A DNA stretch of 62,000 bases from Tubiluchus corallicola (GCA_030141605.1 JAQGDQ010000431.1:1-62000); one strand, 5' to 3'. Shown: positions 27,933 through 38,695, counted from the first letter of the stretch. Program-made: numbers and translations. The notes: generated by a model not told the origin, from the letters alone.

Positions 27933-28602
27933 CTTAAACGACAAGAAAAGGGGTACCTGAAGTAGGTTTCAGAAAATTCGTCTTTAAAATTGTATTACTT
28001 TATAGCATTTTTATGCGAATGTCGTACTCACATTAAAAGGAATTTTTGTTTGTTTTCATTTTAAATCTTCCGTAATACTGTTCTGACCACGCCGATACAT
28101 GACGTCATATACACACAACGTAAATCAGCGGAAGAAAAGGAAATGTTAAACTATATCCCAAAAAACTTTCCATGCAAATCTATATTAGTTAGCATTTCAC
28201 TTACCTGCTTGAAAGACTTACGTAATTAGAAATAATAATTTAAAATGTTTTCACCAATTGGTAAAATGTCATTGACTCACCCTCAGGGTGCACCACTCAC
28301 TAGCCAAAAACATTTTTAATCTTTTTGACAAGATACAGTAATTTAAAATTTTATTCAGTTAGTAACATGAGTGCTACGAATAGTCTGTTTATTTTTTTCA
28401 AACTTTACTCAGCGTTGTCTCACTTGTTTCAAATGACCTGTCGTCAAATTGCCTGCATCTAACAGTCATCACAGGAGTTTAAATTTACACGTTTTATACA
28501 GCGTTGCTGTCGACGAAAGCCCCGTATGCAAAAAGGCTATATGTAAGTGGTATAAAATTTCAAGACGAATTTTAGGTTTTATGTAAGTGGAGAGTTTTCT
28601 TG
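27933..28602 (+). mobile_element. MITE family E copy 2 (near full length)
   Basis: Begins at TTAA(27933)ACGACAAGAAAAGGGGTACC and ends TAAGTGGAGAGTTTTCTTGT, giving inverted ends ACAAGAAAA. Carries TGACGTCA at 28100 and the conserved GGGTGCACCACTCACTAGCC. Confidence 0.83.
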
Positions 28603-28608
28603 TGCTAT

Positions 28609-28655
28609 GACCTATGACCTTTTCGGGATCACCGTTAATTGCTGGAACTTCTCAA
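28609..28655 (+). mobile_element. MITE family A terminal fragment
   Basis: TGACCTTTTCGGGATCACC and TTAATTGCTGGAACTTCTCA match the family A right end. It abuts family E copy 2. Confidence 0.6.
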
Positions 28656-29434
28656 TGGCTTCTTCTTTAATATTCTTCTCAATTCCTCCTTGGACTCACC
28701 CCCTCTCAACTCTCCTGTACTTTTTGCTGTTTTAACAGCTGCGTTTCACGACAGTAAAAACAAACACGATAATGGTATTGTACCCGCGTCAAAATATTGT
28801 GAAAAAGCGATATAACGCGAGGGTTCTTCGGAGCCGGTCTTAGTTCGGAAGAGGTACTTAGTATGAAGTAAAGAACGAGATTAATCTAGGTTAGATTAAC
28901 CCAAGTTTCGTCCATCTGATCCTGTATTCTGTACATTGTACTTTTTGCATACACAGCTTGGCACACTCTGGTTGTGGCAGCACCGGGACGTAAGGCTGAC
29001 ATCACCGGTGACATTAACCGCAACCTGACATGACCAAATTCCTCTTTGTACGAGATAAAAACCAAAACTTAGAACGGCAAATGAAACCCTCCCAATTTGA
29101 GTATTGAACCCCGGTGATCACCATCCAATCACTGATCAGCCTAGACGTTGCTTAATTTTTGTCACTAAGCACACGCCGTGATAACTCGACTACTTACGTG
29201 CTTGTCAGATCTGAATTGTTATTATCTAAGCTGCCTGCCGGTTCTTTGTCATATTTTAGCTCTGACATAAGCGCTTTTTGTCCAAAATAAACCAAAATTA
29301 GTCAAGTTATGCTCGCGTTCTGTGCATGAATCAACATTGTTTAGAATTTTTTCTAGCTTCTAAAACTTTCTTTATCCTTTTTATTCTAGACCCTAGACAG
29401 CTAAACTTTTATAAGCAGCAACTCTTTTTGCAAT
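28656..29434. other. Unassigned interval
   Basis: No gene found. Confidence 0.5.
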
Positions 29435-29803
29435 AATAAGCCTTTTCACCGTTTCGTTGTGCGCACGCGCAGTTGCTGTAGGTCAAAGTGTACCACAGCG
29501 CGGCGTCTTAACTACAACCGTCACGTCACGTGTGTAAAGCGAAGCCGTCTGCCGCGTCTGTTCAGTAATTTCAGTTGTTTTACGTGGACGTTACTTAATT
29601 ATGCATTAGTCTGTGCGTAGAGTGATTTACTAGTAGGATCTTGGTACTAGGCAAGGTTCTAGCTAGCTGTTAAAACTTTTACTATTACAATAGCATGGGA
29701 TGCGAGGCGTTGTCAATTGTACACGAATGCGTAGTCTGGTACACTTAACAAATGATCTTTTGTACGATCATCATCAATCACTGGAACTGTGAAAAGGCTT
29801 ATT
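29435..29803 (+). mobile_element. MITE family A, full-length copy
   Basis: 369 bp from AATAAGCCTTTTCACCGTT to AACTGTGAAAAGGCTTATT, with TA on both sides of ATAAGCC/GGCTTAT. TGCGCACGCGCA lies at 29459-29470. This is the clearest copy for defining the ends. Confidence 0.9.
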
Positions 29804-30186
29804 ACAATGAATTCTAACTAACACTAGAAACTGCGCATGCGCAAACATTATCTTCTGTGCGCACTTGACAGGCCATTCTCACTACTTCCTGCTGAGCGAC
29901 CGCTTCCTTTCTTTACATCTCTTCCTCTCAGATCAAACGGGAGGCGACAAGAGTTTATCACAAGCAAACTTCAAAAGTGGCTTCATCCGCAGTTGTTCTA
30001 ATCCGGGGATGTAAACTCGCCAATAAGAGTGAATTAACTCTTTCCTTGATAAATCTCCGCCTGACGAAATTCTTCTGGCTTCTCTGCAGACGAAAAATGA
30101 GTCTGGCTTCTCCTCGACTCTAATTCCTGATCCATCCTGCCTAGCCGCTAGAGTGCCTATTTTACAACTCATTTCGATGAATAAAC
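29804..30186. other. Low-copy, GC-richer interval with open frames on both strands
   Basis: This stretch is less AT-rich than its neighbours and matches nothing else in the window. It has a CTGCGCATGCGCA palindrome at 29831-29843 and a good-looking plus-strand splice acceptor (pyrimidine tract, CTCTCAG ending near 29931). A plus-strand frame then stays open for about 60 codons, and a 93-codon minus frame overlaps it. No motif is recognisable. It could be an exon, a promoter-proximal region or an old repeat. Confidence 0.35.
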
Positions 30187-30188
30187 GG

Positions 30189-30545
30189 TAATAAAGTAAC
30201 AGAAAAAAAGTCACAGAAAAACGTCACAGAAAAGTCACTGAAAAAGTCACAGGAAAAAGATCACTGGAAAAACGTCACAGAAAAAAGTCACAGAAAAAGT
30301 CACAGAAAAAAGTTAGAGAAAAAAGTCACAGGAAAAAAGTCACAGAAAAAGTCACAGGAAAAAAGTCGCAGAAAAATGTCACAGACAAAAGTCACAGAAA
30401 AAAGTCAGGTGAAAAAAGTTAAGGAAAAAGTCACAGAAAAAAGTCACAAGAAAAAAGTCACACAAAAAAGTCACAAGAAAAAACTCACAGAAAAAGTCAC
30501 AAGAAAAAAGTCACAGAAAAAAGTCTCAAGAAAAAAGTCACAATT
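30189..30545 (+). repeat. AAAAAGTCACAG tandem array
   Basis: About 28 irregular 11-15-bp units (AAAAAGTCACAG, AAAAAAGTCACAGG, AAGTCACAAGAAA). The outer end reads GTAATAAAGTAACAG. The array recurs in inverted, diverged form at 31100-31239. Confidence 0.9.
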
Positions 30546-30749
30546 TTGGCTGGGAAAGAAAGTCATGTTATCAAACAAAAGTATTCAAGTCAGTCACAAT
30601 TTATTTATGCACTATAAACAACTACAATAATAAAACAGAAAATATTTCAAATAAGTTATTAACTAGAAATACATGACTTATACATATTGACAACGCCATT
30701 CATATGCGATGGTATTACATGTATGAAAAAATCCTGTTTTATTCAATGT

Positions 30750-31080
30750 CTTAGTGTTAGGGGTAGGGGTAGGGTCAGAGTTGGGGTTACGTGTAGTTTT
30801 AGGGTTAGAGTTATAGGTAGGGATAGTTAGGGTTATGGTTATTACTTTGGCTAAAGTTTACAATTACCCACGCACAAGAAATTAGTTCGTGAAGCGGGTT
30901 AGGATTAGGACTTGGTTAGGGTTAGTTGTAGAGTTAGAGGTAGGGTTAGGGTTAGGGTTACAGTTAGGGTTAGTTGTAGAGTTAGAAGTAGGGTTAGTGT
31001 TAGGGTTAGGGTTATTTACAATTCCAATAATGAAGTTCATGAAGCGGATTGGGGTCAGGATTAGGATTAGGGTATTTAAA
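30750..31080 (+). repeat. Interstitial telomere-like repeats (degenerate TTAGGG)
   Basis: Two blocks (about 30752-30842 and 30897-31018) are made of TTAGGG, TTAGAG, GTAGGG and similar, separated by a ~55-bp segment that is partly duplicated at 31019-31060 (GTTCATGAAGCGGATT). Degeneracy and internal position show these are interstitial, not a chromosome end. Confidence 0.85.
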
Positions 31081-31099
31081 TTGTGTGGGGAATTGCAAA

Positions 31100-31239
31100 C
31101 TCCTTCCATTTCCTTTTTACTGCGACTTTTTTCCTGCAATTTTTTTGTGTGTCCTTTTTACCTGTGGCTTTTTCACCTGTGCCTTTTTAACCGATGTCGT
31201 TTTCACCTGCGGCTTTTTTTACCAGTGACTTTATTACTT
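31100..31239 (-). repeat. Inverted counterpart of the AAAAAGTCACAG array
   Basis: The reverse complement reads AGTAATAAAGTCACTGG, then AAAAAAAGCCGCAGGTG, AAAAAGGCACAGGTG and GAAAAAAGTCGCAG. It mirrors the left array including the outer AGTAATAAAGT terminus. Confidence 0.75.
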
Positions 31240-31586
31240 GGATTGGAATAAACATGTTTATTGCATACCTGACACACTTTTCAAGGAATAATCTTCACGG
31301 CTAATTTAATTGGTTTGAGAAAACTTGAAAACTGAAAAATGATTTCAGTGAGTTCATCTCTGAAAGCTCGACTTATTCAGTTTTATCAAATTGTCGCAGC
31401 CTCGCAAACGCAATAATATGACGCACGCCACTTTTCAGTAAAACGTCATTCAACACTTATCATGAATAATCAGTGAAAAATTCTGTTCCAACTTCCCTTT
31501 TTGTTACTGGTGACATTGAATCTTTTCAAGGCGTTTTAGCTTCGAGTCACTGCACCATTGAAACTCGTATTAAGGGAAAGACATTC
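31240..31586. other. Unassigned interval
   Basis: Nothing recognised. Confidence 0.5.
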
Positions 31587-32124
31587 TTAAAGGAAAGTCC
31601 AAGCCTTCTAGGAAGTCAGGCTTATTTCAATGAAAAATGTTAAAATGATTTAGTAATAAAATTGTAATAAGCACCTCGTGTAATTAGTAAAATCAATTTA
31701 AAGTCGCGATCTCTTCATGCTTGGGCGCTCCTATTTTAATGCCCATTGTTCCACAAATGACGTCATTTGTCCTGAAGAAAAGTAGCGCACAGTCAATCTT
31801 AATTAAAAGTATAATGTTTTTATTATACAAAAACAGATAGCTAATTTTGTAATATTTTTGCGTGAATATTAGGTAAGCTGCAGAAGTTTGAATTAGTTTA
31901 AGCAGCTCTTGCTTACGAAAAGTCACGAAGTCGCCCAGTGACGTCATGACTATCAAGTGAGTGGCGGCAACCACCAAGCCTGAAAATTTCTACTCAGAAG
32001 TAGTGTGTTTTAAATTTATGCTTTATAGGCAGTTCATTGCAAATTTCTTTGCTATATTTTTCTAAGTTTAAGTGATAACAGTAAAATAAAGTCACCATAC
32101 TGAGTGACCTGTTCTTTCCTTTAA
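31587..32124 (+). mobile_element. MITE family D copy 3 (complete)
   Basis: 538 bp with TTAA at both ends, inner ends AGGAAAGTCC and GTTCTTTCCT. Two TGACGTCA octamers (31758, 31939). The best D copy for defining ends; TTAA duplication and RRG-type ends suggest Kolobok. Confidence 0.9.
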
Positions 32125-32500
32125 CACAACTGAGTTCAATCATCATTATTAGCTGGATCTTCCTAAGTTTATCAGTCAGTTTTGCTGCTACACGTCAGAC
32201 GTCAAGCCAAGATTTTTAAGAAATATAATCTCGTCACCTCAAACTTATTAACTGCTAAGCTGAAGCAGTTACTAGCCATTAATGAAAAACATTTGGTTGT
32301 GTAAAATGAGTTGAGGCACGTTTTAAAAGCTGATTAAGACTCGTGGATTAAATCTTATATTTCTTTGCTCATTTAAAGGAAAGTGTGAGACTTTCACTAC
32401 TAACGGCTCTATAGGTTTAGACCTTTCAGAATCTATGTTCGCATCAAAAGCAGTTTGTTCTTTTCACTATAACTTTCTATAGCAACAATTAACAACCTAT
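32125..32500. other. Unassigned interval
   Basis: No gene or shared repeat found. Confidence 0.5.
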
Positions 32501-33130
32501 GGTGGTGGTGATGATAGTGGTGGTGGTGGTAGTGGTGGTGGTGTTGGTGGTGGTGGTGGTGGTGATGATAGTGGTGGTGATGATGATGGTGATGATGATA
32601 TGTGGTGATGATGATAGTGGTGGTGATGATGATGATGATGGTGATGATGTTGATGATGATAGTGGTGGTGATGATGATGATGATGATGATAGTGGTGGTG
32701 ATGATGATGATGATGATAGTGATGGTGATGATAGTGGTGTTGGTGGTGGTGGTGGTGGTGGTGATGATGGTGGTGATGGTGGTCGTGTTGGTGGTGGTGG
32801 TGGTGGTCGTGTTGGTGGTGGTGGTGGTGTTGGTGGTGGTAGTGGTGGTGGTGGTGGTGGTGGTGGTGGTGGGGGTGTCGGCAGCGGTGGCAGCGGTGGT
32901 GGTGGTGATGATGAAGAATAAGAATAAGATGATGATGATGATGATAATGCCGACGATGACTAAGACAATCAACAGCAATAATGACGTTATGACAACAGCA
33001 GCAACAGCAACAATAACAACAACAGCAGCAGCAGCAGCAGCAACAGAACAACAACAACTATAATGATGTTATGACAGCAGCAGCAACAGCAACAATAACA
33101 ACAATAACAACAACAGCAGCAGCAGCAGGA
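32501..33130 (+). repeat. Trinucleotide blocks (TGG/TGA)n then (CAG/CAA)n
   Basis: 32501-32910 mixes GGT, GAT and GTT triplets. 32911-32945 is (ATG)n. 32975-33130 is CAG/CAA/TAA triplets with a ~75-bp internal duplication (ATGACGTTATGACAACAGC-like and ATGATGTTATGACAGC). Open frames are repeat artefacts. Confidence 0.95.
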
Positions 33131-33423
33131 ATAAACTAAACATCTTAAAGTCAATGACTGAATCCTTTTTTCGAGTTGAGATTGTTAGTTATTTTTACAC
33201 CTGTATCAGAAGTCTGTTGCTACTGCGCAATGAAAGAAATGTAAACAGACGTTTCTAGGAATCATGTGACGCATATGAAGGTTGTACATTAACAGAAAAC
33301 CGCTAACTCATAATCTGTTTATCAGTTTATTTTTAACTTATCAGTGAGATGAAAGCATCATGTATTCCTAATTGCACGGGGGTCATAATGGTAGAAAATG
33401 TAAGACTTCCTCACTTATATCTG

Positions 33424-33979
33424 TTAAAGGAAAGAACAAGTCACTCGGTATGTTGGGTTTATTTTACTGTTATCACTTAAACTTAAAAAAATAAGATATA
33501 ACAAAGAAATTTGCAAAGAACTGCCTATAAAGCATAAATTTAAAATATACTACCTCTGAATAGAAATTTTTAGGCGTGGTGGTTGCCGCTATTCACTTGA
33601 AAAACATGACGTAACTGGGAGACTCCGTGACTTTTCGTAAGCGCGCGCTGCTTAAATTAATACAAACTTCTACAGCTTACCTAATGTTCATGCACAAATA
33701 TTACAAAATTAGCTATCTACTTTTTTGTAAAAACTTATTATGCGTTTGATGAAGATTGACAGTGCGCTACTTTTCTGCAGGACAAATGACGTCATTGGTG
33801 GAACAATGGGCATTGAAAATGTGAGCACCCAAGCATGAAGTGATCGCGACTTTAAAGTAATTTTACTAGTTACACGAGGTGCTTGTTGCAGTTTTATTAC
33901 TAAATCCTTCTAAATTTTTTTGCAAACATTGAAATAAGCCTAACTTTCTAGAATCTAGAAGATTTGATCTTTCCTTTAA
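33424..33979 (-). mobile_element. MITE family D copy 4 (complete, inverted to copy 3)
   Basis: TTAAAGGAAAGAACAAG at left and GATCTTTCCTTTAA at right. TGACGTCA at 33787. It is the reverse complement of D3 along its length, with a 1.3 kb spacer between the two. Confidence 0.9.
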
Positions 33980-34235
33980 AACATGATTAAAAAACACTAC
34001 GGATGTCCTACAGCATAGTCTTGGAGATAAGGAGGCTGAAACGATAGTTGTAAAGTCCTCAGATACCTACTGCTCAACTCTGATACCTCAGATACCCCGG
34101 GTGGGGGTGGGGTGGGGGTTCATTGTAAAGTAGGTCCACCTTGAATGTGGTCGTTTGCACCAGAAATTCAATTAACACGTGATCTATCTCAAACTATTGT
34201 GTTTTGCAAGTCTACGGATATTTGTAGAAAAATAC
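33980..34235. other. Short unassigned interval with G-rich tract
   Basis: 34098-34122 contains CCCCGGGTGGGGGTGGGG then TGGGGG, a G-quadruplex candidate on the plus strand. Otherwise nothing. Confidence 0.6.
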
Positions 34236-34844
34236 CACAATTTTGAAAATCCTACCTTATTTTGAAGTACAGCAAACGGTATAAACATGCTAACACATAT
34301 ATCGCATAATAATGACAAGCGTTTCTGATAATTAAATAATAAATTAAAAACTTATTAAAGGTGGGCGTGCCCAACTATTGATGATATCACAAACGAACAT
34401 AATTTTCAACAGCAAAAATATTCCACGAGCGTGTTGCATGTGCTTGGGAATAAGAAAATTGAAGTACAGTGCTACTGTAAGATATTCAGTGTGTTGTACT
34501 AAAACTAGACAAGTTTTAAGATCAAATTTCAAATTTATCGCTGTGCTCACGCATGAGTTCACAAATGTGTGCGCTACCTCACAACTGAACACCACTGGAC
34601 TGAGAGGGGACAGCACCTGTTTTTTTTTGTACAACGCGTTTTCAAAATGTTGGCGTTAGTACCCGTCTAACTAACGAATGGCGTAATAGCGCGAAACTAG
34701 GCGTGCGAACCCGAAATAATATTTCTGTACTAATAATTCTTTCACGTAACTCATTCTTGAAAAAAATATTACGTTTCTTTTCAATATTTTATAGGGTAGA
34801 TTTTTCTGAACTACATTTTAAGACTGGGTCCGGTTTTCTTTTAA
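34236..34844 (+). mobile_element. MITE family B copy 3
   Basis: Follows B from CACAATTTTGAAAATCCTAC to GGGTCCGGTTTTCTTTTAA; the left terminus is degraded. Shared words are CACGAGCGTGTTGCATGTG and CCCGTCTAACTAACGAATGG. Confidence 0.85.
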
Positions 34845-34964
34845 ATACAATCTCGGTAATGCAATCGCCACGACCAGCTTCATATGTAATAGGCTTTCTC
34901 GATTATCCGCGAACCTTTTATCCGGAAACGGAAGCAAAGCTTGGCAAAATCCTTGCTTAGGCTT

Positions 34965-35128
34965 ACGTGAACATAACAGTGGTAATCGGTTGCCATTTAT
35001 TAACTTTCTAAGCTAATTATTCAAATATAAGAAACAATTGCTAAATTTTATAGACAAGAAAATGTATATTTTGGACAATAAGTTAAAATGAGATTGAGTC
35101 TGAACAATCGTTCAGTTTTCCTGTAAGA
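34965..35128 (-). mobile_element. MITE family C fragment
   Basis: Same orientation as 26550-27091 and matching only its right part: AATCGGTTGCCATTTATTAA, GACAAGAAAATGTATATTTT and GAGATTGAGTCTGAACAATC, ending at CAGTTTTCCTGTAA. Confidence 0.8.
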
Positions 35129-35336
35129 TAACATCCGTCAGCAAGACAAAGCAGACACTATTTCATTGTTTAATCCTAGATGTTAAGATTGTACGGTTCC
35201 ATAAATCGGTTACTTTAAAGATTTCCCATAATGCCACAGTATACGGAAGTGGTGTTGAGAAGCCATTTCATCCGATCATAATAATGTTCATCGTTTAACT
35301 TTCATCAATAATGATAATGATAATGATGATAATATT

Positions 35337-35370
35337 ATTATTATTATTAATATTAATATTAATGATGATG

Positions 35371-35438
<68 letters not shown>

Positions 35439-35580
35439 TTACTTCGATGAACGCGCGTGCTTGGTCAAAGAACCAGCGATACCATTTTTTAAGCCTTTAA
35501 TATAAATCACCCAGGAGTTGAACCCGCGACCTCCCGGATTGGATGCGAAACGCTATCATTGAGCTATACCATCTCAAGAG
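35337..35580 (-). mobile_element. tRNA-derived SINE with (ATT)n tail
   Basis: Read on the minus strand from about 35580: an A-box-like TAGCTCAATGATAG, then GGGAGGTCGCGGGTTCAACTCC in two parts, with B-box GGTTCAACTCC. A short body follows, ending in an (ATT)n tail (35337-35437 on the plus strand). Acceptor-stem pairing is poor, so it is not a functional tRNA gene. Confidence 0.7.
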
Positions 35581-35774
35581 ATAAATCAAGCGCTATGGAT
35601 AATTTTTGCCTAATGTGGAAGTGCAGATGGGGACATATTTTTATTTTTGTTACCACAAATATAATTCTAGACACAACAGGAAAAATCTCTAAACAATTTG
35701 TCTTAATTAAGTCTAAAGTTATGGATAATACATTATAATTAACGAGATGTTTGAGGGTTTTAATTGATTTTAGA
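35581..35774. other. Short unassigned interval
   Basis: Nothing recognised between the SINE and the 138-bp satellite. Confidence 0.5.
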
Positions 35775-36360
35775 TTGTGATGTTATTGTGTATGTTTTTT
35801 TCAAATATCTTTGTATCATTTAAATTTGTATTATATAATTGTATGTATTGTTTGGTGTTTGATATCGTTTGTAATACGTGGATTAGTTTTATATTGAAAT
35901 GTTTGTATTTGATGTCATTGGAATTGGTATTTGTTTTTAACAAAATTTGTTTTGTTTTGGAGTTTGTATTATATAATTGTATGTATTGTTTGATGTTTGA
36001 TATAGTTTGAAATACGTGGATTAGTTTTATTTTGAAATGTTTGTATTTTATGTCACTTGTATTGGTATTTGTTTTTAACAAAATTTGTTTGGTTTTGGAA
36101 TTTGTATCATACAATTGTATGTATTGTTTGGTGTTTGATATAGTTTGAAATACGTGGATTAATTTTATGTTGAAATATTTGTATTTGATGTCAGTTGTAT
36201 TGGTATTTGTTTTTAACAAAATTTGTTTTGTTTTGGAATTTGTATCATACAATTGTATGTATTGTTTGGTGTTTGATATAGTTTGAAATACGTGGATTAA
36301 TTTTATTTTGAAATGTTTGTATTTGATGTCATTTGTATTGGTATTTGTCTTTAACGCTAT
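35775..36360 (+). repeat. 138-bp tandem repeat (about 4.2 copies)
   Basis: AATACGTGGATTA recurs at 35872, 36011, 36149 and 36287 (period 138-139). Units contain TTGTATGTATTGTTTGGTGT and TTTGTTTTTAACAAAATTTG. Because 138 is 46 codons, a 160-codon minus frame stays open; its peptide is only the repeat. It lies just downstream of the GPCR exon on its strand, hence within the predicted first intron. Confidence 0.93.
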
Positions 36361-36470
36361 TGCATAGAGCAGTTTTTTAACTGGTTATACATTATTATTT
36401 TTCTTGTGCATATGATACTTGTGTATGTGTAAAAATGGCAATAAAGAATTTTATATATAATTTACATAAC

Positions 36471-36480
36471 TGTACTCACC
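36471..36480 (-). other. Splice donor of the GPCR first coding exon
   Basis: Minus strand reads CTTAG|GTGAGTACA, matching the animal consensus at essentially every position. It ends the coding similarity exactly where the receptor family alignment is expected to continue into the rest of TM2. Confidence 0.85.
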
Positions 36481-36783
36481 TAAGAGCAGTATAAGTATAT
36501 CAGAAATAGCCAGGCTAAACAGGTAAGCATTTGTTGCTGTATGCATGTGTTGATTCTTGGAAATCACAATACAAGTGGACACGTTCCCGAAGATTCCAGA
36601 CAGAAAAATGATGATGTAAGCGATCGTCATGGGTACCACTGTCGTCAGAGCCATGTGCTGCTCCCCCAACATGCATTCGATGAAATCTTCCTCTCCCATC
36701 AGCGTGTAGTTACATCCTTCCGGTAGCGTAGCGTTCGTAGTAACACTCATTAATTGATTCTCAAATTCCATTTCCGCTTCCAT
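36480..36783 (-). CDS. First coding exon of a rhodopsin-class peptide GPCR (neuromedin-U/pyrokinin/capa receptor-like)
   Basis: 101 codons plus one base. The start CACCATGG has a strong Kozak context. Residues 1-46 are an extracellular N-terminus with two N-glycosylation sequons (NAT at 17, NYT at 25). TM1 spans about 47-75, with GN at 66-67 (Asn 1.50). An intracellular loop KNQHMHTATNAY follows. TM2 begins YLFSLAISDILILLLG with the conserved LAxxD Asp at 95. The exon ends TTAG|GTGAGTAC, a consensus donor in phase 1 splitting Gly102. The TATNxYLFSLAxSDxLxLxLG pattern is that of neuromedin-U/pyrokinin/capa-type receptors, which couple neuropeptides to Gq signalling at the plasma membrane. Ligand inferred only. 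No later exon was recognised downstream (positions below 36479), so intron 1 may exceed 36 kb, or small exons were missed. An upstream non-coding exon is possible. Confidence 0.87.
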
Positions 36784-36984
36784 GGTGTTGGGATAATTTT
36801 TTTGTTCACTTTGTAGGTACTAAACAGTAATTAGATTTAAAGCATTTCTCTAAAAATCGTTGCCACGGCTTCAACTGGTTTAAGTATATGAGTTGGGTTG
36901 CCTGTCATTTAATGAAGCCTTTCAACACCAACACACGTCACTCCATCTAATCAAATCAGAACCTGTAAAATAACTAATAAAGAT

Positions 36985-37325
36985 TAGAGAATATCTGTTA
37001 AATACATAATTAATGCATAATTTACTGTATCAATTTCTTTTCTACAGGTTAATCATTACCTATTTGGCTTATGCTAAATACATAATTAGTGCATAATTTA
37101 GTGTATCAATTTCTTTTTTACTGGTCTGCTTAATCATTACCTATTTGGCTTCTGTTAAATACACAATTAGTGCATAATATTCTATACTGTAGGCTCTGCC
37201 TATATAAACAGGTTGTATGTTTGTAAAATTTGCCACTGGTGATGTAGTAGCAGTAGCACTGTCGAAACGTTTGACATGATTTTTTAACTATGTAAATTAA
37301 CATTTTTAATAAAGTTGTGGTGTTT
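36985..37325 (+). repeat. Dispersed repeat G, copy 1 (with ~81-bp subrepeats)
   Basis: Two and a half subunits containing TTAATCATTACCTATTTGGC and TAAATACATAATTAGTGCAT. A unique end follows (GCTCTGCCTATATAAACAGG, then a GTCGAAACGTTTGACATGAT motif). The same order occurs at 60233-60590. It may be a retroelement 3' region. It sits about 200 bp upstream of the receptor exon, close to its likely promoter or 5' UTR. Confidence 0.75.
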
Positions 37326-38030
37326 TAACTATAAATGTATCTAAATGTATTTAACTATAAGTATCTGTAATATAAAAAAGATTAGTACTGGGAAACCGGT
37401 CGTTACTGCTTTTTGCAAATTTATTTTTATTATTTTTTTCTCTATGGAAAGTGATAAAAATACAGTAAGTACTAGAAAATTATTTATAAAACTATAAACT
37501 TACAATTTATAGAAAAAATAAGAAGAGAATTTAGTTAAAATATTTACAAAAATGACAAACATTAAAAATACATGAAAATTACATTCCAACGGATAAGAAT
37601 TTTGAAGCATATGAAAACATCACCATTGTAAATCATGATTTTAATAAACCATTACAAGAGTTTAAAACATGGTATCTAAGATTACATGTTCATTGAACAC
37701 CTTGAAAACGGAAGGCAGACAACTTTTCCTTTACAGAGAACTTGGTTTGATTGAAAAAACAAAACGCGTGGCTACTGTTACTTGCGTCGTGTATTTATTT
37801 GATTCTAAGTGGCCTATTTCCGTACTCCTGAGAAATTACATTAAAATAATGATTATACGGAGAGTACAAACTTCAGTCTGGAAAGAATCTTTGAAAATTA
37901 CCCCAACATTAGAGCTGTTACACATTAAATTATCCTGGTGGTGAAAAAACAGGAAATTGAACTACTTTCAAGGCCTGTACTATTCCGCGGCCAATATGAC
38001 TCAGCAAAATAAGAGCACGCCGGCAGACAG
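37326..38030. other. Unassigned interval
   Basis: AT-rich. A 91-codon plus frame at 37669-37944 has no recognisable motif and is not called as a gene. Confidence 0.45.
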
Positions 38031-38130
38031 GCTCTAACTTGCTTGCTTGCTTACTGCTTGCTTGCTTGCTTACTGCTTGCTTGCTTGCTTACTTGCTTAC
38101 TTGCTTACTTACTCACTTACTTGCTTAAGG
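38031..38130 (+). repeat. (TTGC/TTAC)n tetranucleotide repeat
   Basis: Runs of GCTTGCTTGCTTACT arranged in a 24-bp higher-order unit, ending in ACTTACTTGCTT. Confidence 0.93.
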
Positions 38131-38695
38131 TTTTCTAATTGGAAAAATGCCAATCAATACAGTTATTTTTGCTAATACGCGCATCATGCATATCTACTTA
38201 CTTTAAGATTGCTGAAACGATTTTAATTAGGCGTGTAATTACGGAATAATTCGCTAACTGCACAAAATAATCAGCAATAATTCTTTTCAACGCCACCAGG
38301 CGACAGCAGTAGAGATTATAAACAACTGTTAGCCATTGTCACACAATACACTGATTTGCTTTAAAACAAACACGTCTGTTTTTTTACTATAACTACAGTA
38401 ACTCTCCCAGTTCTTTTTGCACTTGAAACCCGGAACCGGAACTTTTATAGCAACCCATTAGCCTGTATGAGCAAATAAGGTGGGAGTTGTACTTCAATGC
38501 AAGTGGCTTCAAGCACCCGTAACCCTGTATAGCTTCAATTGCTTGCTTAATGAGGTGTAATATGTAGCTTGGTAACAATTTGCCTCTGATTACATGGTAG
38601 GGTTTGTCAAATGAAGTAGGTTGGATCTCTTTATTATACATTCCGGTTTACTTGCTGTATTGAAACTACTTAGGCTCTAGAGCTAAGCCACAGTT
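38131..38695. other. Unassigned interval
   Basis: No gene or window-internal repeat recognised. Confidence 0.5.

Noticed and set aside
30750-31080. True telomere / chromosome end
   Set aside because: The TTAGGG motifs are degenerate, in two short blocks, with complex sequence on both sides.
35510-35580. Functional tRNA gene (minus strand)
   Set aside because: A- and B-box-like motifs are present but acceptor-stem pairing fails, and an (ATT)n tail follows a body, as in a SINE.
35770-36252. 160-residue Asn/Lys/Thr-rich protein
   Set aside because: It is the translation of the 138-bp satellite. Period divisible by three explains the open frame.
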